This document shows positions 9,454 to 10,767 of a stretch of DNA of 10,767 bases, one piece after another. The DNA comes from Geosiphon pyriformis. Lineage: Eukaryota > Glomeromycota > Glomeromycetes > Archaeosporales > Geosiphonaceae. The translations under genes were made by a program, and so were the position numbers. Position 1 is the first letter of the stretch. The number at the start of each line of letters is the position of its first letter. The notes below the pieces were generated by a model. It made no database searches, was not told the origin of the DNA, and worked only from the letters and a program-made list of their open reading frames with translations. The stretch covers positions 8,610-19,376 of the forward strand of contig JAAOMT010000781.1 in the NCBI GenBank assembly GCA_016748015.1. The letters run 5' to 3'.

Positions 9454-9951
9454 ACTATGGATGCTGGTGTCCAAAATGAGATCCTTGCTAAGGCCACTGC
9501 TTTTTGGGTTTCTTTAGTGGGTTCTCATGTCTCGTTCTCTTCTGCTGTTCTGCAGTTTTTCAGTCATTGTTTTTTGGATGTTAACTTGTATTCAGTTCTG
9601 TGTAAAAAATTTGTTATGTGTGATTGGTGCTCAGAGGTTGTTAAGGTTTTTGAAATCAGAAAGGTGGCTGTTGGTGTTGTTGTTGATTTTGTAAGGAGTA
9701 TTGTTAAGCTACACTATAGTAGGATCTGGTTGGTGAGATCTAGTTATAGGGTGAGCATGGAAAAGACTGGTTCAGTTGGGGATGATGAGGTGATATCAGG
9801 TTTGTTATATTGCAAGGCATTTGTGTTGTCTGATGGCGTGGTTTAGATACTTGGTGTTTTGGGTTCTTTTTCTGTTAACTTTGGCTGTCATAGGCCTAAA
9901 CTTTTTTTTTCTAGTTTAGATTTCAGTCCTCGAGTCATTATAAGTGTGTAG

Positions 9952-10089
9952 TGTTGTCTTGTCTGGCCTAAGTGACTAGTCACATGTAGTAAGTGCATAA
10001 GCTGCATTTAGTTTGAGTCTTTTAGTTTGGCTCTGTATACTAGACAGCAGTTGGGCTTCACTTGTAAAATACATAATAAAAAAAAAAAA
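9952..10089 (+). other. LINE 3' UTR with AATAAA and poly(A) tract
   Basis: From the ORF2 stop to the A run there are about 126 non-coding bases, much richer in G and C than the flank that follows. An AATAAA hexamer at 10075-10080 merges directly into a run of 12 A (10078-10089). The run marks the element's 3' end and is the expected product of target-primed reverse transcription from a polyadenylated RNA. Because the hexamer touches the tract, it may be part of the tail rather than a working signal. Confidence 0.75.
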
Positions 10090-10767
10090 TAGATATTATT
10101 AGAAAACATAAAATTTAAAACATTTTATTTTTTACTATATTATAATTATAAACTATTTTATAATATAATAATAAAATTATTTATTGGAAAAATATTAAAT
10201 TTACAAGATAATAACTAGTTAAATTACTTAATAATATTATAAAAAAAGCTAGTTTTATTATTAATTATTAAACTGTTTTTATTGATTATATATTGGTATT
10301 ACAATTTATTAGTTAACCAAAAATTTTTAATTATATAAAGTCTTATTTACAATTAAAAAAATACTATATGATTATTTAAAAAAATATTGTCATAAAACTT
10401 TTGTATATATTTAATAAAAAAACAATTAATTTGTATAATAAAATTATTTACAGAATTATAAACAATAATACAAAATTTTTAAAGTATTTCAAGATATAAA
10501 TATTAAATTTATTTCTTGTTTTACATATACTATTTATCTTATAATTTCGAATAATTTAAATAATTGTTTAATATTAAAATTTTTTTTTTATCTGTATAAA
10601 GCTCATAATTTATTTCTTATTTATTATAATTAATATTAAACTCATTTTTTTAAATTAAAGAGCTTTAAATTTAACAAAAAAATTTTTGTACAAATCTAAG
10701 ATATTATCATTTAATAAAGCTTAATTTTAAAAGTTTTGAAAAAATTTATTAATTTGAAACATTTAAT
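10090..10767. other. AT-rich non-coding 3' flank
   Basis: After the poly(A) tract the sequence returns at once to extreme AT-richness, similar to 2430-3350 on the other side of the element. No open frame of useful length, RNA gene or recognisable repeat is visible. It is probably the continuation of the locus into which the LINE inserted. Confidence 0.75.

Larger units (their letters stand above)
5388..9951 (+). pseudogene. LINE ORF2 pseudogene: AP endonuclease, reverse transcriptase, RNase H polyprotein
   Basis: ORF2 starts at ATG 5388, 24 bases after the last base of ORF1, and would end at TAG 9949. It would be roughly 1,500 residues. The frame is 5388-5906 in one phase, then 5908 to about 7367 in a second, then 7368-8315 back in the first, then 8317-9951 again in the second. 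Sixteen internal stops begin at 6067, 6307, 6325, 6946, 7030, 7042, 7482, 7509, 7671, 8064, 8398, 8455, 8578, 8920, 9067 and 9844. Domains in order: endonuclease, a helical linker with DRPFQKVVLDHL and MEGWTRKC, reverse transcriptase, a connecting region with DPRGPV, RNase H, and a Cys/His finger. In active elements this protein performs target-primed reverse transcription. This copy cannot make it. Confidence 0.92.
3351..10089 (+). mobile_element. Degenerate, near full-length non-LTR retrotransposon (LINE) with ORF1 and ORF2
   Basis: The unit has LINE architecture in one orientation: an RNA-binding ORF1, then an ORF2 with AP endonuclease, reverse transcriptase and RNase H, then a short 3' UTR and a 3' A tract. 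There are no long terminal repeats and no integrase or protease. The 3' end is fixed by the A run at 10078-10089. The 5' end is set only by the composition change near 3350 and the ORF1 ATG at 3382, so it may be off by tens of bases. I found no convincing target-site duplication. The domain order and motifs match a LINE family I remember from Rhizophagus-like fungi. AP endonuclease plus RNase H suggests the I/Tad-like part of non-LTR diversity, but clade assignment needs a reverse-transcriptase tree. Many stops and frame breaks make it non-autonomous and dead. Confidence 0.93.

Overview
The window looks like fungal nuclear DNA, most likely from an arbuscular mycorrhizal fungus (Glomeromycotina, Rhizophagus-like). 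The flanks are extremely AT-rich and hold no gene I can support. The middle is one old, broken non-LTR retrotransposon (LINE) whose proteins resemble a large LINE family I remember from Rhizophagus-type genomes. The organism call rests on composition and remembered protein similarity, not on a search.

Layout: positions 1 to about 3350 are AT-rich, non-coding DNA with one diverged local duplication (478-539 and 614-675). At about 3350 the base composition changes sharply and the LINE begins. It runs on the + strand to a 12-base poly(A) tract ending at 10089. ORF1 (3382-5364) encodes an RNA-binding protein: basic N-terminus, two RRM-like folds, a CX2CX4HX4C zinc knuckle and a helical C-terminus. 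ORF2 (5388-9951) encodes, in order, an AP-type endonuclease, a long linker, a reverse transcriptase with FVDD, an RNase H, and a C-terminal CCHC-like finger. A short 3' UTR and the poly(A) tract close the element. Positions 10090-10767 are AT-rich flank again.

In a live element, ORF1 protein would coat the element RNA, the endonuclease would nick the target, the reverse transcriptase would copy RNA from the nick, and RNase H would remove template RNA. None of this can work here. I count 25 premature in-frame stops (9 in ORF1, 16 in ORF2), three reading-frame breaks (about 5907, 7368-7371 and 8316) and at least three lost catalytic or metal-binding residues. Most stops sit where related proteins, as I recall them, have Trp, Gln or Arg, which fits C:G to T:A transitions. 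CpG is also very rare. The copy nevertheless reaches from the ORF1 start codon to the tail, so it appears close to full length. I found no new gene system; the most informative feature is the pattern of decay.
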